Assembly (NCBI GenBank): GCA_963681505.1
Contig: OY811978.1
Span: 2,682,248 to 2,746,247 of the forward strand
Reading direction: 5' to 3'
DNA length: 64,000 bases
Source: Eunapius fragilis
Taxonomy: Eukaryota; Porifera; Demospongiae; Spongillida; Spongillidae
The position numbers and the translations under genes were made by a program. Shown one piece after another: positions 25,701 to 35,734 of this stretch (within the stretch, counting starts at the first letter, position 1; every line of letters starts with the position of its first letter). The notes under the pieces are model-generated. The model did no database searches. It was not told where the DNA came from and worked only from the letters and a program-made list of their open reading frames with translations.

Positions 25701-28700
25701 GTGTCGCATACATCTTCATGGTTTCTGCTGGCAACCAATATGGCACCTCTGACTATGTAGAAGCAACATGGATAGGCGTTGGTGAGGGTAGTGGAGATGT
25801 ATATGTGAACATGTGCTGTGTTCACTGTAACATTATGCTTTAGCTACTCTGCCAACAACAACAACAACAACACAATCCACAATAACCACAGCTATGGCAG
25901 GTAATGTGTGTACATGTGTGTTGTTTGTGGGAGAATCATATTAGTTGTATTTCACTCTCTCTGCAACCGTATCGACAGGAGCAGCAAGCTCAGTGGCAGC
26001 AGGTCCTGTTGTAGGAGGAGTGATTGGAGGGATCATTTTTGTACTCCTGATATTGATTGTGGTGATTATCATCTTCCTTGTCTTAAGGAACAGAGGTAAG
26101 TAAGGTAGTCTCTGTAAATTCTGCCACTGATGCCAAGTGATATGGCCTAGGCTGGGTGTGCCTTAACAAGATGCAGTGTAGAGAGAAGCTAAACAAAATA
26201 TGTTCTTGCTTGGTCATTGACTAGCTCGGTCTCTTCAGTAGCTCACCCCATATCCAAGTCCATCAATGACTTGTTGGACATATTTGAACCAAGTGCTCAG
26301 CTCTAAATTTCTTTGAATACATGCAGCATTTTGCTAGTAATTTCATGTTCAGTTTTGTCATGTGTAAAATATAAGCACATGTGAAGATTATGTGATCATA
26401 TAACTGTACTTGACTGCTTTTGTAATAGTATTATTTACATTACAATACACAGCACATGTGAAGATAAAGATGGACAATGCAGTGGAGCTGGAGGAGAACA
26501 CAGCCTATGGAGTGGTGCACAACATAGGTAGAAGCACACGAGGTCTGCAGGTGTATGGTATCATGGCCTCTCTCATTTTAGCCTCCCAGAAAGCTAACCC
26601 CTCCCCCTTTGTTTGCAGAGTAATTCCATATATATATTTGCCACTCTTTTAGCATCATAGTCTAGTTTGGACATACTACTTTCCCTATGTGCTATCCCCA
26701 TAGGAACATGCAAAATAACGGTACATTTGTATACCCTATAGTGTACGGTTTTTAAAATGCAAGGAATTAAAATTTTCACTTTCTTTGTGACCTCGCTCAT
26801 TTCGGTTAAGCATAACTTTACCCTGCAACATTGTCGTCACATCAATTTGTACTAAAACATTGAAAATAAAGAGGAGAACACAAAAATGATTCATTTTAAT
26901 AACTTCTTAGCACGTACCATGAATGGGGTCATGAATTTGTAATGAAGTATGATGTATCCAAAAATATTAAAATACAATCCTTACCAAACTTTTACCATAG
27001 TTAGCTAATCATACCATAAACATGTTTAACTAAACATCTTTCTGGGCTGCATATTCGCCAGACTGGGACAGCTCATAAAATGGTTGGTAGCCATTTTCCC
27101 CCTCCTTACAACAGTTTGTTCCTTTAAGGCAGTGGCCATGCTGTCACAACAAAGCTACCATAATCAAAGCAATTAATGATAATCATATTGTAGTGTTTTG
27201 ACAGCACCCTTGGCTACCTAAACAAACAAACTGTTGTAAGGAGGGGAAAAATGGCTACCAACCATTTTATGAGCTGTCCCAGCCCGGCGAATATGCAGCC
27301 CAGAAAGATGTTTAGCTAAACATGTTTGTGGTATGATTAGCTAACTATGGTAAAAGTTTGGTAAGGATTGTATTTTAATATTTTTGGATACATCATACTT
27401 CATTACAAATTCATGACCCCATTCATGGTACGTGCTAAGAAGTTATTGAAATGAATCATTTTTGTGTTCTCCTCTTTATTTTCAATGTTTTAGTACAAAT
27501 TGATGTGACAACAATGTTGCAGGCTAAAGTTATGCTAAACCGAAATGAGCGAGGTCACAAAGAAAGTGAAAATTTTAATTCCTTGCATTTTAAAAACTGT
27601 ACACTATAATGTATACAAATGTACAGCAATTATGCATGTTCCTATGGGGAGAGCACATAGGGAAAGTAGTATGTCCAAACTAGACTATGATGCTAAAAGG
27701 GTGGCAAATATATATATAACTCTGCATGGTTCTGGGCCTCATTTTTGTTGTAATGTATGCACAGGTATCAACAAAACATAGGTATTAAAATCATGCGATG
27801 GTAATTTAAACTAAAACTGAGATCATTAATGGTGCTGTGGAAATTATTGTGATTACTTAACTATTCATTAAAGTTGTGAACAGTAAGTTTATTAGAACCG
27901 GTATTAAACATGATTTACACTGTTTTTTTTGCTAAAAAAAATCAAGGCATCAAATTTGACATTCGTTAATATTGTGCATTTTCATATTTTGACTATGTCT
28001 TGCACAAAGTAATTAATTTCAGCAAACCAATCAGGTAGCAAAAGTTATAATATGGATAAGATTTTTTAACATGCCTCCATGAAATTCTAACACTTGTTTT
28101 GTTGAACTGATGAAATATAAAATTAGTCTCACTATTAGTAAAATATATCAAAAGAAAGCCCAACTCTCGCTTATATGTTTGGAGCAATCCCTACACTCAT
28201 AGCTACAACCAATCGTGTAATATATTTATTTAAAGTTTACAACACGGTTCGCATTTTCTTAACTGTGATCGGTTGCATAGTACACTTTTTTCGTAGACCA
28301 TTTTATTTGAATTTGGCATACCCTGGTCACCTATTTTTGCCTAACTACGGAGTCTAGGCACTATCACGTCTAAATTCAGCTTTTTTTAGGCGTACAAACG
28401 GAACGTACAGCTGGTACAGAACTATAATTTATTCATACCAGTACACATCGTTTAATTCACTTGTATGTATTCATTTAGGCCTACATGCTGTGGCTTGGGT
28501 AAGTCAGGAACACATTGTGCGCAGATGCATCGATCGCAGACGTGGTAGACTGAAGAAGGTTGCTATGCCTTAGACTCATACCCAGATCCAGATTCCCAAC
28601 AGATGGATGGATTACATCACCGCTACTTAGCGGTGATATAATCCATCCACAGCTGTTGTGAATCTGGGTCTGGGTACGATACTAGCTGTGCCAATAAGCG

Positions 28701-31700
28701 CAGCAGCTAAAGTCGATCTTAATGAATAATGCTCAATCTGCCGTCGAAGACGATGAAGATGATGATGACCCAGGTATTTCATTCATCGATTGCACAACTC
28801 AAACACAGATATTGAACGTACTGGAAGCTATGGGCTGCAGTGGCTGTAAGGGACATGAAACCTTTGTGCGGCAGCTTCAAGATAAGGCAGCATATGCGAT
28901 CTGATGATGATGATGTCGATATATTAACCATGAATAGATTAGAGAAAGTGTTTGTTAGTGGTGGCAGGCATTAATGCTGGTTCCTGAAATACCATCGTGA
29001 GGTGAAGAAGGTTTTAAGTCTTAAATCCATTCTGGCTCCATTAGACCAGTTGTAAGTCACTCAAACAGATTTTCCTTCTGATGATCTCCCACCATCTGGT
29101 GCTACCATGCTCGCCAGCATAACCTCTAACATTCAGAGACGCATTGGAATGTTTCTCCTCTTTGAATGCAAGAAGACTGCTTGTGCCTTTAGTAGATGTA
29201 CCAAGGAAATACGTGGCATCTCTTCTCACACTGAATTTTGGCTATGTAAATCACATTATGTTTCAAGCTAAGGCAGACAAACTTTATCTTTTACTGATAG
29301 TGTTACATGCTCCAATTTATTTGTTATGACAATGATTGACGTAAATAGGACTGGGTACGAGACCAAAGCTCTCATCTGGTGAAAGACACAAATGGAAACG
29401 ATGGCGCTTGCATAGGCTGCATAGTTTTCAGGTTAAATTCAACAAACTACTTTATTTTGGAGTTTTTAAAGCAGTACAAAAAAGTGCACCTTTTTTCGGT
29501 AAGGGCTAGACCTCACGGCTTCAAATAAATGCAGGCTGCGATCAGCTATAGATATTATACTGCAAATTGCGCCATACACTATGCAGAGAGCTGTTTCAAA
29601 ACACTAAAAAAAATTTTTAGTATGGGACCTAAGGAGACTATTTGTTGTTTTTAGGAGTTCAACAAAATGGGCTTAAAAAGTGCTCGAATTTCATGGACGT
29701 GGTGTTAAGTACAACTTTAATTTGTTTCTTACTAACAGTTCCTTCAGAGATTGTGGACATGAATGATAACACAGCATATGGGGTGATATCAAGCACAGAT
29801 AAAGGTATGAGTATGTAATAGTGTGCTTTATGATAATTCTGAACCAATGCATATTAGGAAAAGCTGATGCAGTTTATGAGTCTATGGAAGAGTATCTACA
29901 TTTCAGAGGGAAATGATATGAAATGAAAACTTAAGGCACAATACTATGGTGATTTCATGAACTATGCTGATTTCTGTTATATTCAATGTACTACTGTGTT
30001 GCCTATATATGTACATATATGTGTTTAGATTACCTTCCGCTGCTGATTTGGTCTTTAAATGGTCCTAGGACTGTTTCAGTCAGCCTTTGTTGGTCCAGCT
30101 GACTAAAGCCAGCTCTGCTTAAGTTTGTCCCAATACAGTCTGGCTGCCAAGTTTGGTAATACTCAGCTCATACATGTAAATTCTTGCAATGTGCTGTTGC
30201 CTCACAAGGCATGGTCATTGTAGGCTGGTTTCCTCAGGCAGCCCTCCTTGCTATGGCCAGTTGAATTGTTGCTCTCGAATTTTTGACATCTGATCCATTG
30301 TCTTCTTTGTCCTTAACATGTATTGCCGTAGCCAGCGACCTGAAGGTACATGGGGGGTGACTCTGATACGAGATCTGGTATGAAAGGCTTTTACCGTAAT
30401 TTTTATGTACTACAGGATAAACAAGATCGAACGATAGCGCTGTTTAGATGTAGACATCTATACATGTAAAAGCTAAAAAAAAAACCCAACACAATAGAAG
30501 TTGATATGAGAGGTCTAAAGTCGTCATTAATTACGCTCTGCATAGTGAGTGTGTGGCTACAGTTGGACTAAGTACAATGCCCCATGTTGGCAATTCATTA
30601 TCGCGGCAGGCACGATATCTCAGTGATATCATTCCTTTGGACTGCATGTGAGCTGTGAGCTTTTGTTCAGGTTACAATTGTCTGCAAGCTCCTGTTATAG
30701 GCAATCATCACATCTCCAAAAATAATATTAATTCAAAAATAAACAACTCCCAGGTTTGACAGAAAGCAAATGCAAAGATAAACGGTATTCGCATTACCAG
30801 TAATTCTATCGATGTGCATTAAAGCAAACATAATTGATATTACAAATGGAAACTATTACTATTGAGTGAAGTTCGTGGCTACCACGCGTACATGGATGTA
30901 TGGGTGCCTATAATGCTCGCAAGGGTGCTAAAGGTCGGTCATCAGATACCCATAATAGGGTGTTAAAGGTCAGTCATCAGATACCATAATAGAGTGCTAA
31001 AGGTCAGTCCTCAGATACCCATAATAGGGTGCTAAAGGTCAGTCATCAGATACACATAATAGGGTGCTAAAGGTCAGTCATCAGATACCCATAATAGGGT
31101 GCTAAAGGTCAGTCATCTGATACCCATAATAGGGTGCTAAAGGTCAATTGGGAACCTGTATTGTATCTGATGTGGTGGCTCTATAATTTGCTGTGTTTGA
31201 GCAATAGTTATAATGTTTAGATATTACTTTTGATTAACTATTACCTCTTGTTTATAAATTTATTCAAGGCATTGAGAAATCTGCAGTCAGACAGCGTCAT
31301 AAAGATCCATTAGGTACATCATTAACCCTGTTTGTTCAACTACTACATTCTTGTCCCATTGTTCATTATTCAGTTTCAACATGTAGTGTGTTATAATGCT
31401 CAGTATGTCCAATTGTTCAAACAAATGCAAAGCCTAAACTCAGCAAACTAAAGACTGTGAAATATAAAGGAAAAACTACATGTATATCTGTGGTAGACAC
31501 AGTAGCTGCAATGAAAGGTGACAAGTGGAAAGAACTGGCGAGAGAGTTAGGCTTACCAGAGTCCACTGTTAATGAAATTCATGAGAGGGAACCAAGCAGC
31601 ATATGGGTCTACAAGATGTTTGAACGGTGGACATCAGGTAGAGGGGGAAAGTCAGTAACATGGCGAGCCCTCATTGAGGCCTTGAAGAGAGCTGAGATGG

Positions 31701-31741
31701 GAGACCTCGCTAATGAACTAGAGACATTAATTAAGAACTAA
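19690..31741 (+). CDS. Ig-FN3 single-pass receptor with tyrosine switch-like motifs and death domain (receptor copy 3, intact)
   Basis: Thirteen exons join to 2571 coding bases, 856 residues, with all twelve introns in phase 1: 19690-19735, 19793-20140, 24077-24370, 24432-24722, 24776-25081, 25141-25428, 25482-25781, 25844-25900, 25979-26095, 26453-26527, 29739-29804, 31269-31313, 31404-31741. Order: signal peptide (1-~18), Ig1 (~17-131), Ig2 (132-229), Ig3 (230-326), three FN3 domains (327-428, 429-524, 525-624), Thr-rich stalk (625-643), TM helix (~654-679), NTAYGVV (Tyr701) and NTAYGVI (Tyr721), death domain (~776-856). It should sit in the plasma membrane, bind an unknown ligand, and signal through tyrosine phosphorylation and death-domain contacts. 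The function is inferred from domains. Joins are by splice consensus and frame only, without transcript evidence. It is the only open copy of three. Confidence 0.85.
19793..20140 (+). CDS. receptor copy 3, exon 2: Ig1
   Basis: An Ig-like domain with the Cys pair in STITCLGY and ATITCFNP and several N-x-S/T sites. Acceptor tttcag, donor gtaagt. Copies 1 and 2 carry broken versions of this exon. Confidence 0.8.
20141..24076 (+). other. 3.9-kb intron between Ig1 and Ig2 exons
   Basis: No gene is recognised. It contains a TG/GGGT tract (20185-20235), a C run (21114-21137), a purine-rich tract (20910-21000), and a ~75-bp palindrome at 22228-22302 (gtgttcttagcctatcct facing its complement). A short stretch near 23320-23350 (gctaggtcccttttcgctgc) recurs near 46936. 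Confidence 0.6.
24077..24370 (+). CDS. receptor copy 3, exon 3: Ig2 without cysteines
   Basis: The fold is suggested by the strand E-F pattern (LTLRGLTDANGGSYVVTATN), but neither canonical Cys is present. The same is true in copies 1 and 2, so loss of the disulfide is a family trait. Highly similar exons lie at 4992-5285 and 15792-16079. Confidence 0.75.
24432..24722 (+). CDS. receptor copy 3, exon 4: Ig3
   Basis: A typical Ig domain: Cys in VTLVCGT, Trp in IQWRD, and the second Cys in DNDTWSC. Acceptor tttcag, donor gtaagc. Confidence 0.85.
24776..25781 (+). CDS. receptor copy 3, exons 5-7: three FN3 domains
   Basis: Exons 24776-25081 (APPSQPRNAT ... YISWQAP ... YDITVVAVST), 25141-25428 (VNVSWTVVYNGG ... 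YSFQISANN) and 25482-25781 (MTLSTVASGAG ... YIFMVSAGNQYG). Each is one FN3 domain per exon, separated by ~55-60 bp introns. Such one-domain phase 1-1 exons are the classic form of shuffled extracellular modules. Confidence 0.85.
25844..26095 (+). CDS. receptor copy 3, exons 8-9: Thr-rich stalk and TM helix
   Basis: Exon 25844-25900 codes a Thr-rich stalk with a run of six Thr. Exon 25979-26095 codes GVIGGIIFVLLILIVVIIIF followed by LVLRNR, one membrane helix with a basic stop-transfer end. Confidence 0.85.
26453..29804 (+). CDS. receptor copy 3, exons 10-11: paired tyrosine motifs
   Basis: Exon 26453-26527 codes VELEENTAYGVVHN; exon 29739-29804 codes VDMNDNTAYGVISS. The two Tyr are 20 residues apart. 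The motif fits TxYxx[VI] (switch motif), Yxx-hydrophobic and NxxY at once. Copies 1 and 2 keep NTAYGV unchanged. The large intron between them carries two transposons. Confidence 0.8.
26620..27722. mobile_element. foldback element, ~1.1 kb, in receptor intron 10
   Basis: Two ~500-bp arms in inverted orientation (26620-~27120 and ~27220-27722), over 95 percent alike by eye, with TA-rich ends next to TTTGCCACTCTTTTAGC. The loop is ~100 bp. It has no transposase. Reading frames in the arms mirror each other and are not genes. Confidence 0.9.
28074..29700. mobile_element. DNA transposon, ~1.6 kb, in receptor intron 10
   Basis: Inverted ends: TCCATGAAATTCTAACAC ... TTTTGTTGAAC on the left and GTTCAACAAAA ... 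GAATTTCATGGA on the right. The flanks match the uninterrupted intron of copies 1 and 2 (ggataagatttt before, tactaacagttccttcag after). Inside is an acidic frame at 28722-28904 (VEDDEDDDDPGISF ... VRQLQDKAAYAI) of unknown origin. No transposase is recognised. Confidence 0.75.
28569..28678. mobile_element. palindromic mini-element with TACCCAGA ends
   Basis: Arms tacccagatccagattc and gaatctgggtctgggta enclose ggatggattacatc and its complement. It is nested in the 28074-29700 transposon. A relative lies at about 45572-45660. Confidence 0.75.
30918..31146. repeat. ~35-bp tandem repeat in receptor intron 11
   Basis: Six to seven copies of ggtgctaaaggtcagtcatc plus agatacccataata. Confidence 0.9.
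31269..31741 (+). CDS. receptor copy 3, exons 12-13: juxtamembrane linker and death domain
   Basis: Exon 31269-31313 codes a basic linker (GIEKSAVRQRHKDPL). Exon 31404-31741 codes a linker and then a death domain: KWKELARELGLPESTVNEIH, then YKMFERWTSG, then ALIEALKRAEMGDLANELE, ending IKN and TAA. This matches the six-helix death-fold pattern (W..LA..LGL ... L..W ... L..AL...... A..LE). Death domains assemble adaptor complexes in apoptosis and NF-kB pathways. AG acceptors at 31268 and 31403. Only this copy has these exons. Confidence 0.85.
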
Positions 31742-31825
31742 TGTAATTAAATAAGAATTAGTGTTTTGTTTAGTATTATTTTCTTATAGATGATATTGTG
31801 TATATGTATAATGTGTGGCAATACA

Positions 31826-32393
31826 TGTGATACTTGCTATATGTAACCCACGACCCACATAAAGCCATCTAAATGTCCAGACCTACAGAAGAATGGTTTA
31901 GGTGGTAGCAATGGTTTTGGTGGTTGGTTGATGTTAGTTTCATACCCAGACATTAGGCAACTAGTGACTGTGAAATGTGAATTTGTAGTAATGTTTAAAA
32001 AGAACTTTCACTACTGGTACTATAGCATCAAGTGGGTGACAATTAACACAATACAATGTACATGTATTGTGTAACGTTCAGGATATACATGTGGTTAATA
32101 TTTAGTGACCTAGATTTTCATCTCTGCCCTTCCACCTTTGCGGGCTATCCCTATATCCCCTGGAGGAGGACGCTTAATGGACTGTAAGGGAAGGTGGGTG
32201 GGGCAATGAATGAGTGGGTAGAGTAAGGGGTGGACCATGGTAGGGTAAACAAGTGGGGGGTGAAATCACTCTCAGTGGTGAGACATGTTGAGTCACCAGC
32301 ACTAGAGATGTGCATTTGAATGTAGGAACTAAACTACAGAGCTAATATTAAGCAGGGAAAGAATTGATTCAAGCTGGCAGACTCACTGCAACA
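31826..32393 (-). repeat. inverted flanking repeat, right copy
   Basis: Reverse complement of 304-872. It begins ~85 bp after the receptor stop codon and ends against a family M MITE. Confidence 0.85.
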
Positions 32394-32399
32394 AGAACT

Positions 32400-32610
32400 C
32401 AGTGATTGAAAAAGGAAAATGAAAAGACCTATATTAGCAACATGTTGTCATATTTAAATGTGTGTGCTAATATAGGTCTATTTCATTCTTCCTTTTCAAT
32501 CAGAAGCCTTGCTCCCTTGCTTTTTACACCACTATCACCTTTGATTCCTATATACCACAACCTTCTCATACAGAATGTTTTTATTACTTGTTTCCTAAAT
32601 TTTTCTGGTG
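32400..32610. mobile_element. palindromic MITE, family M, truncated copy 2
   Basis: The left arm is short and the right arm complete to gaatgtttttattacttgtt. It shares gcttttt acaccac and ctatataccacc blocks with the other copies. Confidence 0.8.
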
Positions 32611-32753
32611 GATTTGGTATTGTATTTAGCTTTTGAAACGTATAGAATCAAGTATAGCAAAAACGTCAACTTGCGCGATCATTTTAGAATCTGCAATTTA
32701 TAAGTGCGTCATGAACATTGTGATAGCTGATGTGATGTGCTATTTGTAGATAA

Positions 32754-33085
32754 GGTACTGCTCGCTTCAGCTAATTGCCCAATCTGTTAGGCGTCTAACA
32801 GACACCTGAAGATAACCTGCAGACACATCCTAAAGCAATTGGTACACTTGGCGTGCTTTACAAACATTCCTGTCATGAGTTATGGTATCCGGAAGGAAGA
32901 AGAAATTTTAGATAAGACTGGGTACGGACGATGGGGACGAGTATTTTTGTCCTCTAAAAGTACATGGAAACAACGCAGAACTGCTCTCCTATTTGATATC
33001 GCTCGATTGCCACTAAGAGCGAAGTGACCCGACTTTTGGCCGTCTCGCTAGACACGAGTGACGTTTTTAATGACATTCATGATAC
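32754..33085. repeat. interspersed repeat, copy 1
   Basis: About 330 bp that recur at 44695-45072 with ~90 percent identity by eye (for example cgtctaacagacacctgaag, cttggcgtgctttacaaac, gggtacggacgatggggacg). No gene is recognised. Confidence 0.8.
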
Positions 33086-33376
33086 TGCAGGGAATACGAG
33101 AAGGTTGGTGGTATATAGGAATCAAAGGTGATGGTGGTGTAAAAAGCAAGGGAACAAGGCTTCTGATCTGATTGACAAGGAAAAATGAAATAGACCTATA
33201 TTAGCAACATGCATGTTGTCATATTTAAATGTGCGTGCTGAAATAGGTCTATTTCATTTTTCCTTTTCAATCAGAAGCCTTGTTCTCTTGCTGTTTACAC
33301 CACCATCACCTTTGATTCCTATATACCACCAACCTTCTCGTATTCCCTGCAGTATCATGAATGTCATTAAAAGACA
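33064..33376. mobile_element. palindromic MITE, family M, copy 3
   Basis: The arms extend out to tttaatgacattcatgatac plus tgcagggaatacgagaag and its complement. The core matches the other copies (cctatattagcaacatg). Confidence 0.85.
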
Positions 33377-33863
33377 TTTCACAGAAACCTCCTGATTCAC
33401 CCGACCAATCAAAGTATCGTTTGGTTTATATGCTTACTGCTTGTACAGATGAAGAAGTGAAGTTACAGATAATTGCTTCATTTACATCTCCAAATTCACC
33501 ATTGAGAATTGTGTGTGCTTTGGAATGGGCATAGACTGTCAAGATGTAAGACAAGTTATTCACTTGGGTGCACCAGACGATACAGATTTATATGTGCAGG
33601 AAACTGGACGTGCAGGAAGAGATGGACATCCAAGTTTAGCACTGCTTCTAAAAGTAAAAGGTAGGCAGAAAAATCATAAGGTTGACAAGAGCATGATGGA
33701 ATATCAAAACAACAATACTGTTTGCCGAAGAGATGTTTTGTTCAATGATATGGACAACTACAAACATGATAATGCCATACCCAAATATTTGTGTTGTGAT
33801 GTGTGTGCTGTAACTTGTACTTGTCATTCATGTGAACACAATCATTATAAGTTCTCTTTCCTG
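33363..33863 (+). pseudogene. RecQ-like DNA helicase fragment, C-terminal helicase part
   Basis: The first part reads [20 protein letters not shown] ... SPLRIVCA; the second, in another frame, [20 protein letters not shown] ... [12 protein letters not shown], the RecQ motif V-VI region. It is followed by [13 protein letters not shown] and a Cys-rich end, [12 protein letters not shown] small deletion near 33517 breaks the frame where VAFGMG is expected. The fragment ends at a possible donor (gtaagt at 33864). It lies between two family M MITEs. No N-terminal helicase half precedes it. Confidence 0.85.
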
Positions 33864-33929
33864 TAAGTATGGTTGTACACTATTTACTTTGTTCTGATAA
33901 GTGTACTATGATGTGATGCAATATGTTCA

Positions 33930-34266
33930 ACAAGTAAATAAAAAACATTCTCTATGAGAAAGTTGGTGGCATATAGGATTTGAAGGCAATTGCAATGGTG
34001 GTGTAAAAGGGAAGGAAACAAGGGTCTAATAATAAGGGAAAATGGAATAGCCCTATATTTAGCACACGAACAACATACTATATCCTACATATAGAAATGT
34101 GCGAACAACATACTATATCCTACATATAGAAATGTGCTAAATATAGGACTATTCCATTTTCCCTTATTATTAGACCCTTGTTTCCTTCATTTTTACACCA
34201 CCATTGCCTTCAAATCCTATATGCCACCAACTTTCTCATAGAGAATGTTTTTTATTTACTTGTTTC
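33930..34266. mobile_element. palindromic MITE, family M, copy 4
   Basis: Arms acaagtaaataaaaaacatt ... and complement; the centre carries a duplicated caacatactatatcctacat. It closely resembles copy 1 (1775-2070). Confidence 0.85.
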
Positions 34267-34587
34267 ATTGATTTTTATTCATACCCCATTATGAGCCGTA
34301 GCATGTTAAGGAATCCATCTTGATATGAGAGGGAGGTTGTAAAGGTACGACATACCTTTGAGTGACCTTAACTCTTTTCGCCGAGCGAGATGCACGTTCA
34401 GGACTATGGCAATATCGCTGTCTTTATTCAGGATCTGCTCGATACCTTGCACGTCGAGAGGTCCGTTCCTTTTCAGGATCTGAGGAGGCTTTAAGGGGCG
34501 GCCGAAATAGAAAAGAGGTTATTAATTGTCGCCCCAGCGCGATCGAACCCACGAACGCATTTTGTATCGGGCCAGAAGCAGACAGCA

Positions 34588-34619
<32 letters not shown>

Positions 34620-35005
34620 ACTACTAATCGCATCTCGATACCTTGCGCGTCGAGAGGTCCGTTTCTTTTTAGGCTCTGCTCGATAGTTTCCACGTTGAGA
34701 GGCCCGCTTCTTTTCAGGCTCTGCTTTGTAGTTCCGCTCGAGCTAAATCTAATACGTCGTCTCTAGTTTTGAGGTACTATGCTCGTCGTTTGGCTTTCTT
34801 CTTTTCCTGACGTGAAGGCATTTTGAAAAAAAAAAAAAAAAAAACTTAACTAAGTTACGAAGAGAGTGAAACTTACAACGATCGAATATTAACAAGAATG
34901 ATTGTAGTACGCACGTGCACGTTATTAAAAATACACAACCGCCACAGTTAATTGCCACTACGTGTAGTGCCCAGACCGTACACATTTGATTACATGATGT
35001 ATACT
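34267..35005. other. unassigned sequence with C and A runs
   Basis: Contains a ~32-base C run (34588-34619) and an A run (34826-34844). A short motif, gagaggtccgtt, recurs with variations (34456, 34652, 34697). No gene is recognised. Confidence 0.4.
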
Positions 35006-35171
35006 AGTCTGGGGACCCGAATGATGGTTTGAGACTATCACCTGCGCGTAACGAATTTGTTCCCTACTGCAAGATTCTTGCAGCAGCATGAATATTGTTA
35101 TAGCCCTACCTCTTAAGCATGAAATGCTAAAGTCTGACCAATGTTGAATTAGCTAACCACGTGTATCCAAA

Positions 35172-35351
35172 ATGGAGGATCTCAGAGCAGCTGCACAGAA
35201 TGCTGCTTTAAAGCTTAGGTATAGCGGTCTTAAAGATTTACAGATGGATGTTGTAATTGGATTAGCAACCGGTCGGGATGTATTTGCTGTTCTTCCTACT
35301 GGATACGGAAAGAGCCTGTGCTACGCATGCCTTCCTTACTTTTGGAAATGA
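35172..35351 (+). pseudogene. RecQ-like helicase fragment, N-terminal exon with Walker A
   Basis: 59 codons from ATG: MEDLRAAAQNAALKLRY, then GLKDLQMDVVIGLATGRDVF and AVLPTGYGKSLCYACLP. LPTGYGKS is RecQ helicase motif I. The frame ends soon after CYACLP at TGA, so the rest of the helicase is absent. It is a gene fragment inside the 35006-35734 transposon. Confidence 0.85.
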
Positions 35352-35580
35352 CGAAAACACTCCCGGCACATTTTCCCATAATTTGACAGGTCATCAAGAT
35401 CAAAGATGCTCTCAATTGACACACCCTTGGACGATAGTTTTCTCGCTCCACTAATTGACGCCAACACTTGACCACACCATCCACGATATTAGAGGAACCT
35501 TCACCAAGGCCTCGCCGTTCTTGTGGAGTCTCTGTAATGTCTCTTCCACAACCCAAGCATAAGATACTGCTCGCCGCCAT
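35330..35580 (-). pseudogene. Cys-motif protein fragment (CxxC ... CxxC), frameshifted
   Basis: Starts MAASSILCLGCGRDITETP; one base shifted it ends SNYGKMCRECFRHFQK. The two CxxC pairs suggest a small zinc-binding domain. I do not know the family with certainty. A one-base shift lies near 35430-35450. It lies opposite and overlaps the RecQ fragment. Confidence 0.6.
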
Positions 35581-35734
35581 GACTAGTCTGGGGACCCGAC
35601 TAATGGTTTGACATAATATACTCAAAAACCCGCAAATATATTCATATCTACCAATTAATATTCCTAAGGAACAAATTCGTTACGCGCAGGTTACCAGACT
35701 GATAGTCTCAAACCATCAGTCGGGTCCCCAGACT

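Larger units (their letters stand above)
35006..35734. mobile_element. DNA transposon carrying two captured gene fragments
   Basis: Inverted ends AGTCTGGGGACCCGA with the following ~50 bp (gatggtttgagac ... acctgcgcgtaacgaatttg) on both sides; ACT lies directly outside each end. Inside are a RecQ N-terminal fragment (plus) and a Cys-motif protein fragment (minus), converging. No transposase. Confidence 0.8.

Noticed and set aside
26594..27781. Two near-identical frames on opposite strands (MSEVTKKVKILIPC)
   Set aside because: They are the two arms of a foldback element, with no transposase or known domain.
32754..33085. Possible tRNA-like or SINE head near cgtctaacagacacctgaag
   Set aside because: I could not fold a cloverleaf or find A and B boxes with confidence; kept only as an interspersed repeat.
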